From contig OZ234501.1 in assembly GCA_965153455.1 (NCBI GenBank), positions 14,744,855 through 14,808,854 of the forward strand: 64,000 bases of DNA, given 5' to 3'. The notes beneath the pieces were generated by a model that saw nothing but the letters and a program-made list of their open reading frames with translations, did not search any database and was not told the DNA's origin. This DNA is from Sphagnum compactum (taxonomy: Eukaryota > Bryophyta > Sphagnopsida > Sphagnales). Positions 36,355 to 50,410 of the stretch are shown piece after piece (position 1 is the stretch's first letter; each line of letters starts with the position of its first letter). The translations under genes were made by a program, and so were the position numbers.

Positions 36355-38299
36355 GTAACTCTTGGGCATTATCACATGGTTGCTGCTTGGTCTTCAGGAT
36401 TTCAATAACCCTGTGTAAATTGTCATAGATTTTGGTTTCTGATTTCCCTGGTCAGTTGACTCTGAAGCTGAATTTTCAGAAACCTGGAACTCCATCCAAT
36501 AAGCATTTATCTGATTCTGCGCAGGATACCTTGAAGGCCTATGCTACCAGAACATTGCTGTAATCGTTGATTCCTGCAGAGGGCCATCCTCTGTGCTCCA
36601 CCTCATGTTTTTCCTCTCCTTGTCACGTTATCCATGCCCAAACTTTTCCTGCTGTATGTTCTCAAACCTTTCTGGCCCTCTTGATCTTTTGCCACCCTTG
36701 TAGTTATGAACCACGAGTTGTTTTCTTCAATTGTCGTTGCTTAGGATGTTCAGCATTCCAGGAAGCCTTTGGTGGAATGGAACTGCAAAGAGGAGAGAAG
36801 TGCGTTTTCTTGACATAGACTGCTCTGATTCGTTTTTTAGTTGCTTCAGCCCCATCATCTTGACCCTTTGAAATAATAATTGTTACTCTTCCACCCAGAG
36901 TCTTGTCTATCAGATTGCTTTTCTATAAATGCAATCTCCACAGTGACAACTGCACACACCTGTTCACTTTTGGTAAAGCTTTGTTGTACACAAGCTTTGC
37001 CAACATTTGTTTTTCAGTTTTGAGCAATCAAATTTGGAAGAGGATGTGATTCTTGCATTTCTGTTGAGGGGGGGAGGGGAAGGGGTGACCCTCCATCTTT
37101 AAAAGTTCTTCCTGTAATCTATCTGTGTGTCATAATTCCATTAGGCAAGTTATTTAGGTCTTTCGCAGGTTTCATTGTTGTACTATGGCAGAATTGTTGG
37201 AGGTGCTTCACAGTGGTTCTTTTTTCCATAGGTCAGAGAAGATTGTTGCAAACAATTAGAAGTTATCGTTTGACATTGTGCAAGAAATTAGATGAATTGT
37301 AGCAGTTGCAGGACAGTGACCAGTTGGTTAAGAGAAGATATGAAACTGGCATCATTTTTCATAGAGAAGAAATGAACAAAGAAATTGGGGTTCCAAGCTT
37401 TTGGTATTTTTAAGAACCAAGGGTTCTCTTTATTCAGTGTTGAGGAGGTGAAGAGGGCAAATCACCAACTGTTAGTGAGTGCCAAATTGTTGGGAGTTTC
37501 AACCATATTGAATTCCATGCAATTTTGGAGAATAATAGGGTCTAATCCATGACCAAAGCCCATCAGAGGGGTTTATTAAGGGATTGGGATATTATCGATC
37601 CTATTTGATAGAGGATTCTTGTTTTCAGCTTTACAATGGAATTTGACATTGAATTCAAAATGGAAACTGACAAAAAATTCAAAAACTTAAGGGATGTAAT
37701 GCAGATGTTGCAAGTGGTAGTGAAGTGGGATTGTTTGTTTTGGATGCTATTCCTACAGTTAGGAGTGCAGTCCAAAGGTTGGCACTGAAAAGGAAGAACA
37801 GGAGTTTTTCTTGCACATTACCACAAAAAATTGTCTCTGGACTTTGGTCCTTGCCCCTTATTTCTTTTTCTCTCCCTTGGGTGCTTTCTTTTTATAAAGT
37901 TTGGCAGGGTTTCATCATCAATTGTCTCTGGGGAATGGGTGATGAATTGAAGATTGAGGCTAAGTTTCTAGCTCATGAAAGGAAGGAGTTTGAGATCTTT
38001 TTTTGGGTATGTGTATCCATATTTTTTGGTTTAATTACAAAGATTTGTGAACAAGATTGATTATCTTTTGCTTAAGCCAAACTTTTGTTTGGATCAAAAT
38101 CAGGGAGATTGAATTGAAAGGTACTTTCAAAATTGTGAAAGAAGGGCTTAACATGTTTGATTCACTACACTATTGCTGATAAAGACAAGGGTCTTTTTGA
38201 GCTCAAGAAAGCACTGGAAGTGGAGATTGTGTGAATTTCAAAGTCTTAAAACAAGTTAATACTGAAAGATGAGCACTTGTTTGCTGTGTTGCCACAACA
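36355..38299. other. CCCH 3' flank followed by spacer
   Basis: The first several hundred bases probably hold the CCCH 3' untranslated region. A frame of 111 codons at 37725-38060 has no clear family and may be eroded retroelement sequence leading into the reverse-transcriptase scrap. Confidence 0.4.
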
Positions 38300-38400
38300 T
38301 CCTTGGAAAAGGCATCAAGTGCATGAACTTTTAGATGGTTATTGCGGTTACCCTCCAGTTAGTATTACTCCACATAACATGTGGAAGATGACATTCATAA
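38300..38400 (+). pseudogene. Ty3/gypsy reverse-transcriptase fragment
   Basis: The + frame reads LPQHPWKRHQVHELLDGYCG then YPPVSITPHNMWKMTFI. This follows the gypsy RT block F-x-D-G-Y-S-G-Y-x-Q-V-x-I-x-P-E-D-x-x-K-T-T-F. Only this block is recognisable. The 37.6-38.3 kb sequence before it has open frames of up to 111 codons without clear identity, and stops follow at once. No LTRs were found around it. Confidence 0.6.
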
Positions 38401-38972
38401 TAATGACCTTTTCCGGTTAGTCATTGGGTTTTATATCTTGCCATCCAATAGCATAACTTTGAAAGTTCAAAACCTCTTTGTTCAAATGTGAATTATTTGT
38501 GGGTTAAAGCTTTTGATTGGAATTCAAATCTTGGGCCAAGTTCATTCATTCATTCATTGTTTTGGTTTGTGAGTATGATGAGGTTTTGGGAATGAACAAA
38601 CTACATAAGGTGATTTATGTTGTTGGAATTTATGGAAAGCGTAACATGAGTCTATCATGGTTTGCTCTGTTTGTCATACATATTTTAATGTCACTTGTTG
38701 TGCTTCTGTTCCTTTAAATAAAATGAAAGAAGGTTCAAAAGACACATTTCATTGACTCGAAGTTGTGACAAATATGAGACTTGACTTTCACAAGTTGTCA
38801 ACTATTTTCAATTTCCATTGAAAGGATGTTATATGTAGTGGAAGAAAAGTTGTAATGGAATGCACATTGCTTAACATGATATGTAGTAATTGGACTGGAT
38901 TTTATCCATCTATTCTTGTGAGTTTTCAGCAACACTAGTTATGACTACAGTGTTTGGGCAGGTGTTGAATTT

Positions 38973-39116
38973 GTTGGCCTTGCCTTGGTAGGCAAGGATA
39001 TTGTGTTTAGATTCATTATAAAGTATGGTAGCTTAAGGGATCTTGGCCCCTAAGTAATAGGTCTATTTTTATGCTCTATAATGAATCTAAGCACAATATC
39101 CTTTTGCCTTGGTAGA
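38973..39116. repeat. Family A 3' ends in inverted orientation
   Basis: 38973-39072 is a minus-strand copy of the last 100 bases of family A (ttggccttgccttggtaggcaagg..ttaagg..aataggtctattttta). It is followed directly by a plus-strand copy of the last 44 bases (gctctataatgaatctaagc..ccttggta). The two ends meet tail to tail. Confidence 0.75.
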
Positions 39117-40860
39117 AAAAAAAAAAAAAACTTAGGAAACGTACTCGTCTTTTGGACTACATTGTTCAATTGTTAGTTTTGAAAATTTTAGGCATGTTTT
39201 GGTTGTGCAACATATTTTTCAATCTTCCCAAAGCACTTAAGCAAATAGACATTATTAATTTAAAAATCATATAATGCCTTGATGCACCCCATTTTTTACA
39301 ATTTTATTCATAAAAAATAATGATAAGAATATAGACACATCATATGTATAACAATTGTAACAAAATTAAATGTTTTGAACAAAAACATTCTGATCGAAAA
39401 ATTGTTTAAGATATGTTGACATTTTGCTGATATTGATATTTGACAAATTGAACATGAGACAAACTTTTGTGGTGTGCTTACCGTTTAGCAGCCAATCCTA
39501 TGAAAAGCTTTGTGCTTGTTAGAATGTCTGACAACATAGGCTTGTTGTAAAGAAAAATACAGAATTTCACAAGCTACCAAATATAGTGCCCATTTTCCCA
39601 TTTCAATTTCAACCCTCATTTCCATTACTAGCACAAATTTAGCTCAGTTTGCAGTGACCCATGTCACATTCATCTGGTAATGGAAAGCTGGCAGCAATCC
39701 TTTCTGTGCAGATGGTCAAGTGTTATGGTACCCTCACAACATTCTCACTCGATAAACACACCAAATCGTGAGGAAGCTTCTGCTCCAAAAAGCAACACAC
39801 TTTTAAGGCCTCTTGCACTTCGAGACACTACTCCCATATGCAGCAGCTTCTGCTGAATCTACTGCATAGTGATTCAGCATAGGAAACAAACTCTAAGATG
39901 TCCCAGTGGTTCACATTTGAATAACCAGGTAGTTCAAAGACATGCAGAGGGTATAATACTTTGCTCAATGAGGCAGAATGTATAGACAGGCACCTTCTGA
40001 AAAATACTTCAACTGCTCAGTATTCAGAGGTAGAATGAACAGAGGAGAATGCTCCAATGGAACAAGAAAAAACGCCTGTACACCCCTGCACTCACAAGTT
40101 AGGATCCTCTTGTGCCAGCAATCAAGGGATACATGCGACAATTGAGACCAAACAAAAAGATACTTTGACGATTAACTATTTTTGCTTTCTGTTGGGAGAC
40201 AGCAAGCCTCACTGTAAAGAATCCAATGATTAGCCCTTCAGGTTTCACTTTTTGACAGAAGATTCTAAAGCCTCACAGTGGAAGTTGAATCTGCAATACA
40301 CACAGCGGAACGTAAAACGAGTTTTTCAATCCCCAGTAGACATTCAAGTCATAACTCAGAACACACATCTAATAATCTGGCAAGTACCTACAACCAATCA
40401 TTCAAAACAGATGCAGGCTCTGCACTTGCTTTTGCTGGAAGAGTTTTACAGTCACTTCAGAGCAGTAGGATCATCATAAACGCACAAAATCTCTTCAAAT
40501 TCTTTCATCCGAATCCCTACACGATAGATCTACTGATGTAAATACATGCAACAACATATCACAATCTCCTGACTTTGAACATACAGCAGTGGCCCTTGAT
40601 GATCACCCACCACACGTCATCAATTCCCAATTGCATAAATCCGTGTCCATTCCCTGGCTGCTCCCGAAACCCACCATACAACAGAAGCCCTTGGTAAGTA
40701 ACGTGATCGCTTAACCCTTGCTTCCCGGAAAGGAAAGGGCTCCTCCTTGTGGTGAGGAGCCTTCTCTTCACAAGTGAGCAAAACAGCTACTGCAAACCCG
40801 ATCTTTGGGAGAGGAAACCACAAAGCACAGACAGAACGTCGGACAACAGCGGGAAGAAAC
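39117..40860. other. Spacer upstream of eS4
   Basis: No gene seen. The frames at 40250-40920 on either strand are short, overlap each other and show no domain. Confidence 0.5.
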
Positions 40861-40883
40861 CGCGCAGAGGAACTCTTCGTCGC

Positions 40884-40928
40884 AACCCTAACCTTCGCCT
40901 TTCTTAAGCCCTTCAAGGATTAGGGTTT
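40884..40928 (+). promoter_or_regulatory. Telo-box pair upstream of eS4
   Basis: AACCCTAAC at 40884-40892 and TAGGGTTT (telo-box on the other strand) at 40921-40928, about 300 bases before the eS4 start. Telo-boxes are typical of plant ribosomal-protein promoters. The leader just before the ATG is pyrimidine-rich. Confidence 0.6.
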
Positions 40929-41222
40929 CGCAGCAGACACAGCGGTTTCGACCGAAGACCGGATTCGTTCCCGTATTTGGATGGATTAGTTGAGGATGAG
41001 TATGTTGTCTGCATCCAAGAGGCGGGTGTGTGTAGTTCAATGAGGGGGATGAAGTAATGGATGATAATTCGACGGATAGGGGATATAGATGAAGACTGTT
41101 GGGAAACTAGGTATAGAGAGGGAGAGGAGACAGAGAGTTCTTTCTCTTTGGGTGTTTCTTGTTTGGAAGCGAGCGAGTCGAAGCTCCTCCGCCGCCATCG
41201 CCAGCGATCTTTGTCCGCAATC

Positions 41223-43605
<2,383 letters not shown>

Positions 43606-45168
43606 GTGAAATATTGGATTGAAGATTGCAATTTGTGTCTATTGCTCTTTTCAGGCAGCTGTATTACACATTTCATGAAGGTTCATACAAGTTGATAACT
43701 GGTGGTTTCAAGCAGGGAGGGACAGTTTTGTTTTAGCATGAAATAACCTTCACAAATGTTGTGTTACTGGTTACTGTACTTGGGTTGAATCTGTCTTTGT
43801 CCTTGTTGCAGGATGATTGTGTTTTGTGAGGGGCCTGAGGAGTAGGTGCAGAGATGGCTGTGTTTTGTTGTGGTGTGGACACTGTTTTCTTTTCCAATTT
43901 ATCTACGCAGGTCACTTCATGGAACATGAATTGAAATTGGTTCGATTGGATTGAGCACAATGTTCATTTCCTCTATACATTCGGTAGCATGAATGTTCTC
44001 ATTGAAATTTCAAATGAATTGAATTTGGTTCAACGCAATCACATTGAATTGAAATCAAATTGAATCCACTTGGGTTGATGAAAGGATGGCTACCAGGTTG
44101 GTAGTTGTGCAGATGGTGATTTTTTTGAAAAGTCCAGTTGACAACCTTATGAATAAGCAGTTCTGAAATTGGCTATATAGTAAGAAAAACTTATCCGGAA
44201 AGTAAGAAAAATACAGCACCAGAACCCAGTTTAATCATACACGGTGAGATTCAAAAAAGATTTCCGAAAAAGTACATTAGCATTCAATGGGGGATGAAAC
44301 TAAAAAAACCATCAATTTTGGTGGTAAACTGAGTTTCATCTTGTCTTTCCTTTTTCCTGAACGTCGCCAGCTCAAACCTTGTGCAGAAAATGCTGAGTTT
44401 TGGCATTTCATACTGAGTTGCAGTGTTTCATACTGAGATATAATAAAATGTCCTTTACTTTGTGGAAACTGCCGAAAGAGGGGATAGGGGGTGAAAGGAG
44501 GCCCAAAGACAGGGTGAAGACAGGGTTACTGTACGGATAACTCTAGTAGGCAGCTTCCGTTCATACACTTGTGGTGAAGAGCCATAAGTGAGGTTGAGCT
44601 ACTGTGGCTACCTTTCTCTTCCTATTCAAGCTTAAGTGACTACTGAATCCAATGAAATCTCAACAAAATGGCAACACATGCAAAGAGTGCCAGAGATTTT
44701 ATGGCTACTGGAGAGAATCCAACATACAAAACCTGGTGACAATTGCACAAAAGAGTTCAATGATGCTATTGGCTTAATATATAGGTTAGATATACTCACA
44801 TGGCTTCTAGACACACATACAAGTCAGGTGTTCAGTGGTTCATGAGATTCATGAGAAATTAGACTTGAGTACTAGAGCTTCTCCCAGATTTATGTGAACA
44901 GTTCAACTCAATAGCTTTCTTCATGATGGTGTTCATGTCTTTTGATGCTTGTTTATGAGTAAGGTGCAGTGTTGTTTGCTTCTTGGAATGAAATTGCATA
45001 CACCACGGCAATATATGTTTTGAAGATTATGTTTTTGCATGGTGAAATATTGAGTTTTCATACTTCTTCTTTTGCCTTAAGACACCTTTTAATTGTAAAT
45101 GGTACAGTGTGACACACTCCTTGTCTGTGGTTTAATTATCCACAGTGCATTCATGCTCTCAGCTGCTC
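43606..45168. other. eS4 3' flank and bS6m upstream region
   Basis: Likely contains the eS4 3' untranslated region in the first few hundred bases. No further gene is supported. Confidence 0.5.
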
Positions 45169-45183
45169 AAACCCTAACCCTAG
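45169..45183 (+). promoter_or_regulatory. Double telo-box upstream of bS6m
   Basis: AAACCCTAACCCTAG, about 300 bases before the bS6m ATG. It is the same motif class as upstream of eS4, which fits promoters of plant translation genes. Confidence 0.6.
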
Positions 45184-45408
45184 TTCTAGCATTGAGGTTT
45201 TGTGCGCGTTCCGAAATCTTCGATACTGCTGCTTTCGAGCGCACGCTCCAATCCGACTCTTCTTCTTCTTCTTCTTCTTCTGGTAGAATCCGTACAGTTG
45301 TGATGCTTGGTTGATGTGTGAAGGTTGCTGTTCTTTTGTGGGTTCATTTGTAAGGTTTTTTTTTTTTTTTTAGGGTGGGCATTCACCGAGTTCAGTAGAA
45401 GAAACTGC

Positions 45409-45414
45409 ATGTAG
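45409..45414 (+). promoter_or_regulatory. Minimal start-stop uORF (ATG-TAG) ahead of bS6m
   Basis: ATG directly followed by TAG, 67 bases between it and the main ATG. If it is in the leader it is a minimal uORF. No other ATG intervenes before 45481. Confidence 0.35.
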
Positions 45415-45480
45415 TTGTGGTGTGGAGGAGTTGGACAGGGAGTGGGGACGGACCGGGGAAAAAAAGGGTGGCTGGCAACC

Positions 45481-46423
45481 ATGCCTCTCTATGACTTCGT
45501 GGTGATGGTGAAGCCTGCCGTGGATAGACGTAATCTTGTGGAGTTTATGACCAGAGTTGGACAGCGCGTCTATGCTCGAAGCGGCGTGGTTACAAACATC
45601 AAGTCCTTTGGTAGAGTGAATCTCGCCTACGACATCAAGAAGCGAGATGGCCGCTTCTCCGAGGTGATTCTGTGATAGAAGAACCCGAAACCCTAAAACC
45701 CTTTTCTCGCTTCATTCCTTCATTCCTTTGCTCGTGTTTTCAAGGATCTGCTCTTGGCCTCTTCGTTGCAAGGGCGTCAAACCCACCATTGATTGCATAC
45801 TGGATTGTCATCTTCTCTTGTTGTTAGATCCTTTGCAAAGGCGGAGGAGGAGTCTTCTTTGTTGTCTTTGGGACCAACCAGTCATCCAAAGCTTGGAAAC
45901 CCTGAGATAGCTTGAGAGTCTTGGTAGATAGAGATATTTGGCAACCCTGCTTTGTCTACTATGGCAAGTTAGAAAGTTTCTAGCATCCAAGGAGGAAGCA
46001 GGTTTGACAAGGGGTGAAGAGATACTTAGTCCATACTTGTCAGTAGAAAATGTTGTCTTTTCACCTGTTTTAGTTCATTTAAAAATCGTTCTTCTTCTTC
46101 TTCTTCTTCTCTGGTCCCTCTCTTGCACCAGTGATGATGCTTGGAGCAGTTATTGAAGATTGTTTTATTTTGCAGGCACATATGATGCACTTCATCATCT
46201 TCTTCTTCTCTGGTCCATGTCTTGCACACCAGTGATGATGATGCATGGAGCAGTGACTGAAGAAGATTGTTCCATTGTGCAGGCACATATGATGCAGATG
46301 ACATTCATGGTCAACCCACAGTTCCACCAGGAATTGAGCTACTTAAACAAAGATGAACGACTATTACGGTGGATGATGATTCGCAGCAGGGGCAATGCTT
46401 GGACCAAAATCGGCAAAGATTAG
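45481..46423 (+). CDS. Mitochondrial small-subunit ribosomal protein bS6, two exons
   Basis: Exon 1 is 45481-45663 (61 codons) and exon 2 is 46283-46423 (46 codons plus stop), joined in phase 0 to give 107 aa. The N-terminus MPLYDFVVMVKPAVDRRNLV, the central VVTNIKSFGRVNLAYDIKKRDGRF and the C-terminal YLNKDERLLRW match plant mitochondrial bS6, which also begins directly at MPxYD without a long presequence. The protein binds 16S-like rRNA with bS18 in the small subunit. Read-through of exon 1 would stop three codons into the intron. Exon 2 is preceded by a tandem duplication of the acceptor region; only the second acceptor (46281-46282) gives the family-like continuation MQMTFMVNPQFHQELSYLNK. 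Confidence 0.9.
46099..46294 (+). repeat. Imperfect tandem duplication of the bS6m intron 3' end and acceptor
   Basis: Two copies of about 100 bases each run cttcttcttctctggtcc, then tcttgcac-cagtgatgatg, then gagcagt, then gcaggcacatatgatgca. Copy 1 is about 46099-46190 and copy 2 about 46199-46294. Their offset grows from 99 to 107 bases through small indels. Both end in an AG acceptor followed by the first bases of exon 2. Confidence 0.88.
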
Positions 46424-49400
46424 GTTTCTGCAAATTTCAGTTTCCATTGGCTTTGTACAGTCTATAAATTTTTTTAAGAACTTGACTAATGAGATTTTCC
46501 AAGGCCGTTTGTTATTAAATCACTTGATTTCTTTGTGTAAATTTTTTCATTGCCATGTAAGAATGTAGTTTGCATATGGAATTGTATAAGATCCATGTCT
46601 GGTTTGGTCATGATAAGTGATAAAATTATAAATGGATTTGAATTTTAGAATCAAGGATTATGTTCAGTCATTATTTATGCGCGATTTGTATGGCTGGAGT
46701 GGTCCTTCAATGGTGAAAGTGATTCAATAAATCCATTTGGGTTTTATTCGGTTGGGTAGGAGAATGAATGAGTTTGCACATCTTTGTTATACAGAAATCA
46801 TTATTCAACCATAGCTTTGTGTCAATTCTCATGATCCAAGGATGACCCAAAATTTTCATAGAGTATAATTTCAATGCTAAACCTTAATTTTGACTAACTG
46901 CAAATCTTATCTCAACTATGCTGACATTGAATTTTCCCTTTCTTTTCCCTTGTTCAAGATTGGATGGCATGTGTAAGATCTTGGTCAATGGTCAACAAGA
47001 TGCTTATGAAATTTGTAAGCATCTTGTTTTCAAACCTTTCTTTACCAAATTTTTTACCACCCTTTTTTCCTTTAATGACACAAGGATTGACATGCAAGAA
47101 AGGTCAAATGAAAATACTCGTATAGCAACATTGCATAAAACCAACATATATATACAATGTTAAAAGTAAACAACATCCCCAACTCAAGAAAAGAATGGTA
47201 TTGCAAAAAACACAAAACAAAACAATGTGTTTATTTGAGAAGCAACCAAGAAACAAAAATAGTTTCCATTCATAGTTTTTTTAGCTCTTCAATTCTTTGA
47301 AAAGCTTCCACTAAGCTTTCAAGCTTTTTTGAAAACTTCAACAAACTTCTTGTTCATCCCTAGAAAAAACACTATGAAAAAGATGGCAAGTGCCAAGTGA
47401 AGGAAATAGTTAGCTTTTACAACTTTACAATTTATAACCTAAAAGTTTTCTCAAGAGCTTTTTTTCTTCTAACTATGACAAAGCTTCCTATCCCACCATT
47501 AAGATGCAAGTGTGCGTGTGCCCACACACACACACACACAAAGTGTTTCTTAGAGAAACAAAAGTTGCAAAACATGCAAAATGGAAAGGACAAAAGGACC
47601 AAGGGATTCAGAAACAAGAAGCTTGAAAGAGAAACAATGAAAGCTTTGCACAAATAATGATGGTGAAAAGAATCATGAAAGGTGACAAATATTCTTTTAA
47701 AAAAATGTAAGAACTAGAAAGAAAATTTCTCTTAGTTGTTTTGCATAGGTGATATAGGGTTTGATTTTAGACCCTTCCAACAATTTTCACCCCTCCATTT
47801 GGCCTATTGGCATTATGATAGGAACTTCAATTCTAGGAAGGTTTTAAAAGTAGACCTTTTTCTTATACTAAATGGGGTTTTTTCAAAATATTTTTGCCTT
47901 TGAACTTATTTAAGATTTTGATGAGAATTAAATAAAGAAAATTAAATGCTCATTTATATAATGAAAATATTGTTGTCTATTTGTGCCATTCATACCTATT
48001 GCAAACCTAACTAATTCATTCCTTTCTTAATTGCTACTTTTTTTTCCCCTACCCACTTACATGGATATGCAAATTAACACATGCCTTTTCATGTCCATAT
48101 TATGTGTATTAATTATTTTAAATAAACTACATCTTTCATGCATATGTACAAATTAACCCTTTCCCTACAAGTCTACATGAAAGATTTGACATAAATAATG
48201 ATGAGCTATTGGGAACCATTTGTGAACATAAAAGGGAAAAAAAGGGAAAAAAAAGAAGGGGCTATGGAAAGAGGGAGGATTTTGTTTAATTTGGAAAAGA
48301 ATTACACTCATGTGGATCAAATTTCATTATAAATTAAAATTTAAAAAATTGATATAAGATAAAACTTAAGCAAGGTAATAACTAACCTTCTAATTTGACA
48401 TGCTTTTATTAATAAAATAATTAAAATAATTAATATTATCATTAGGAAATAATCATATATACTTGGACAATTATATGTGTTAAGCAATTTCAATTTCATA
48501 ATTTTATAGCACATCAATATTAACAAATGATATGATATGCATTATTTTATGATTTTTTGGGTTTTATCCTTGCATTCATGTTTTCACACCCAATGACTAT
48601 TTAAAATTTTCATAAAATTGAAGATTAAAACATGAATTTTATTTTTTTATATCAAAGTTGAACAATTCGATCTTTGAAGTAATTTGAAATGTCCATTATT
48701 CAAAGGTTTTATTCAAGCCTCAATTAGTAGGAGATATCAAATGTTGATAAGTGATTTAAATGAAATTGAAAACCCTTTTAATTTAACTCAATTTAAATCC
48801 ACCTATGCATATAAATTACATAAAAATATCCATGTTTGTATGTTGCCTTAGTTGGTAATTATTTTATGGAGTCATTATGAAGGTTTTAATTTTGAAAATT
48901 GAAAATTCTAATTACAATATTACATCCTTTATTAGTAAATGTTAATTTTTTTCATGACAATGGAAATATAGGGGATGTATATTGTAGTTTGTGAGTGATG
49001 TGAGACTTTTTATCAATGATATAAGATATATTTATCTATTGAACAAAAGATTAATCATTATTACAAACTTTCATTCATTTTTACATATATCTGCATGCAC
49101 ATCGCAAAGGATTAAATCAAGCCTCTAAATATCACAATCATTTTATTAAGCTCCAAGATACATAAATCCAGTAGGTGTTAAAGAATAAAAATGTGATAAT
49201 TGACTTAAAGATTTCACAAGAAACAAAATGAGTATTGGAGGAAAGCAAAACCAAAGTAAACAAATTACATATTTTCCAAATGTCTCTTGGTTAAACATTA
49301 TGTTTGTGATATTCACAAGATTCAAAGGAAAGGAAAACATTTTGAAATTTAAATAATTAAAAAGTTCATATAAGTTAGTTGAAAAATGCATAAGATTAAG

Positions 49401-50140
49401 AATATAAACTATGTTGGGGCTACTCACATTTAATAAAGTAAATCAAATCAAATTGTTCTTAGTGTAAATTGGCACCTTGCATTAAATTGTTGACATACAA
49501 AAAAAATGCATGAGTGCATTTACATTTATATTATATCACTTTTTAATTTAAAAGTGAAAGGTTCATGATAAAGGCAATTGCACTTTTAAAAATGATTACG
49601 ATGATTTGGGCCTATTCAAGTTGGGGTTCCCAAAAAAACAAAAAAAGATTCCATGATTTTTGTAGGGCTATTTTTTGTAAATAACATTTACTTGAAAAAA
49701 ATTGAATAGTCAAATTTAAGATAATTCATGTGATGGTGATGATTTTTCATATGCATACATAATTGTGTATTAATGTTTTGGTTTATAACCATAAACATAG
49801 AAAATCCTAAAAAGCCCAAAATGAGTTTCAATGGACAACCAAACTTGTTTTTTGGCAAGATTATTTCTCATACATGTGACTTGCACCTAAAGCTAGACAT
49901 TTTCAACCCATTAAACATATTTTTTTTACCAAATGGTTAAAAAACGATTCCTTTGATTTGTAGCCCTTTCCTTCAAAATTTCAAGAATTTGAAAATTTTA
50001 TACAAAATTTCTACTACGAAAATTGAATTGGTTTCATTGCTTTATTTGCATTAAGTTTGATGAGAATATTTTATCATTTTTTTCCAAAATTTGATATTGT
50101 TGATTTTTGGTTTGATTTACTATGCAAAAGGTTCATATAA
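46424..50140. other. AT-rich spacer after bS6m
   Basis: No gene seen apart from the bS6m 3' flank and the Harbinger relic that follows at 50141. The frames are AT-rich with no family resemblance. Confidence 0.6.
47503..47540 (+). repeat. (AC)n microsatellite with inverted (GT) flank
   Basis: aagtgtgcgtgtgcc followed by about ten CA units. Confidence 0.8.
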
Positions 50141-50410
50141 ATGTATTTAAATAATTTTATTTTTAATAGAAAACATGGACATGGACGTTCCATTGTAAAA
50201 AATGCATTTGGGGTCATGAAAATTACATTTTATATATTAAACAAAACACAATTACATGTAATTCTAATATGGAATCTTGTCACATGTTACCTTTTACACA
50301 TGTTGTTAGGCAAAGAAGAATTAAACATTGTTTTGGTTTTTCATCAAGTCCACCCAATGAACATGTATTTTCATAAAAGGGGACATGTTTTTGTTGTACA
50401 AATTTTTTGA
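50141..50410 (+). pseudogene. PIF/Harbinger nuclease C-terminal relic (DDE_Tnp_4 / ALP1-like)
   Basis: An 89-codon open frame contains NRKHGHGRSIVKNAFGVMKI, then FYIL, then LHVILIWNLVTCYLLHMLLG. This follows the Harbinger consensus in which R-x-V-V-E-N-A-F-G-x-L-K precedes a V-x-C-C-x-L-H-N helix. The catalytic Glu position of ENAFG is Lys here and the LHN Asn is Met, so the copy should be inactive. I see no other part of the nuclease upstream in 49.6-50.1 kb. Confidence 0.7.
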
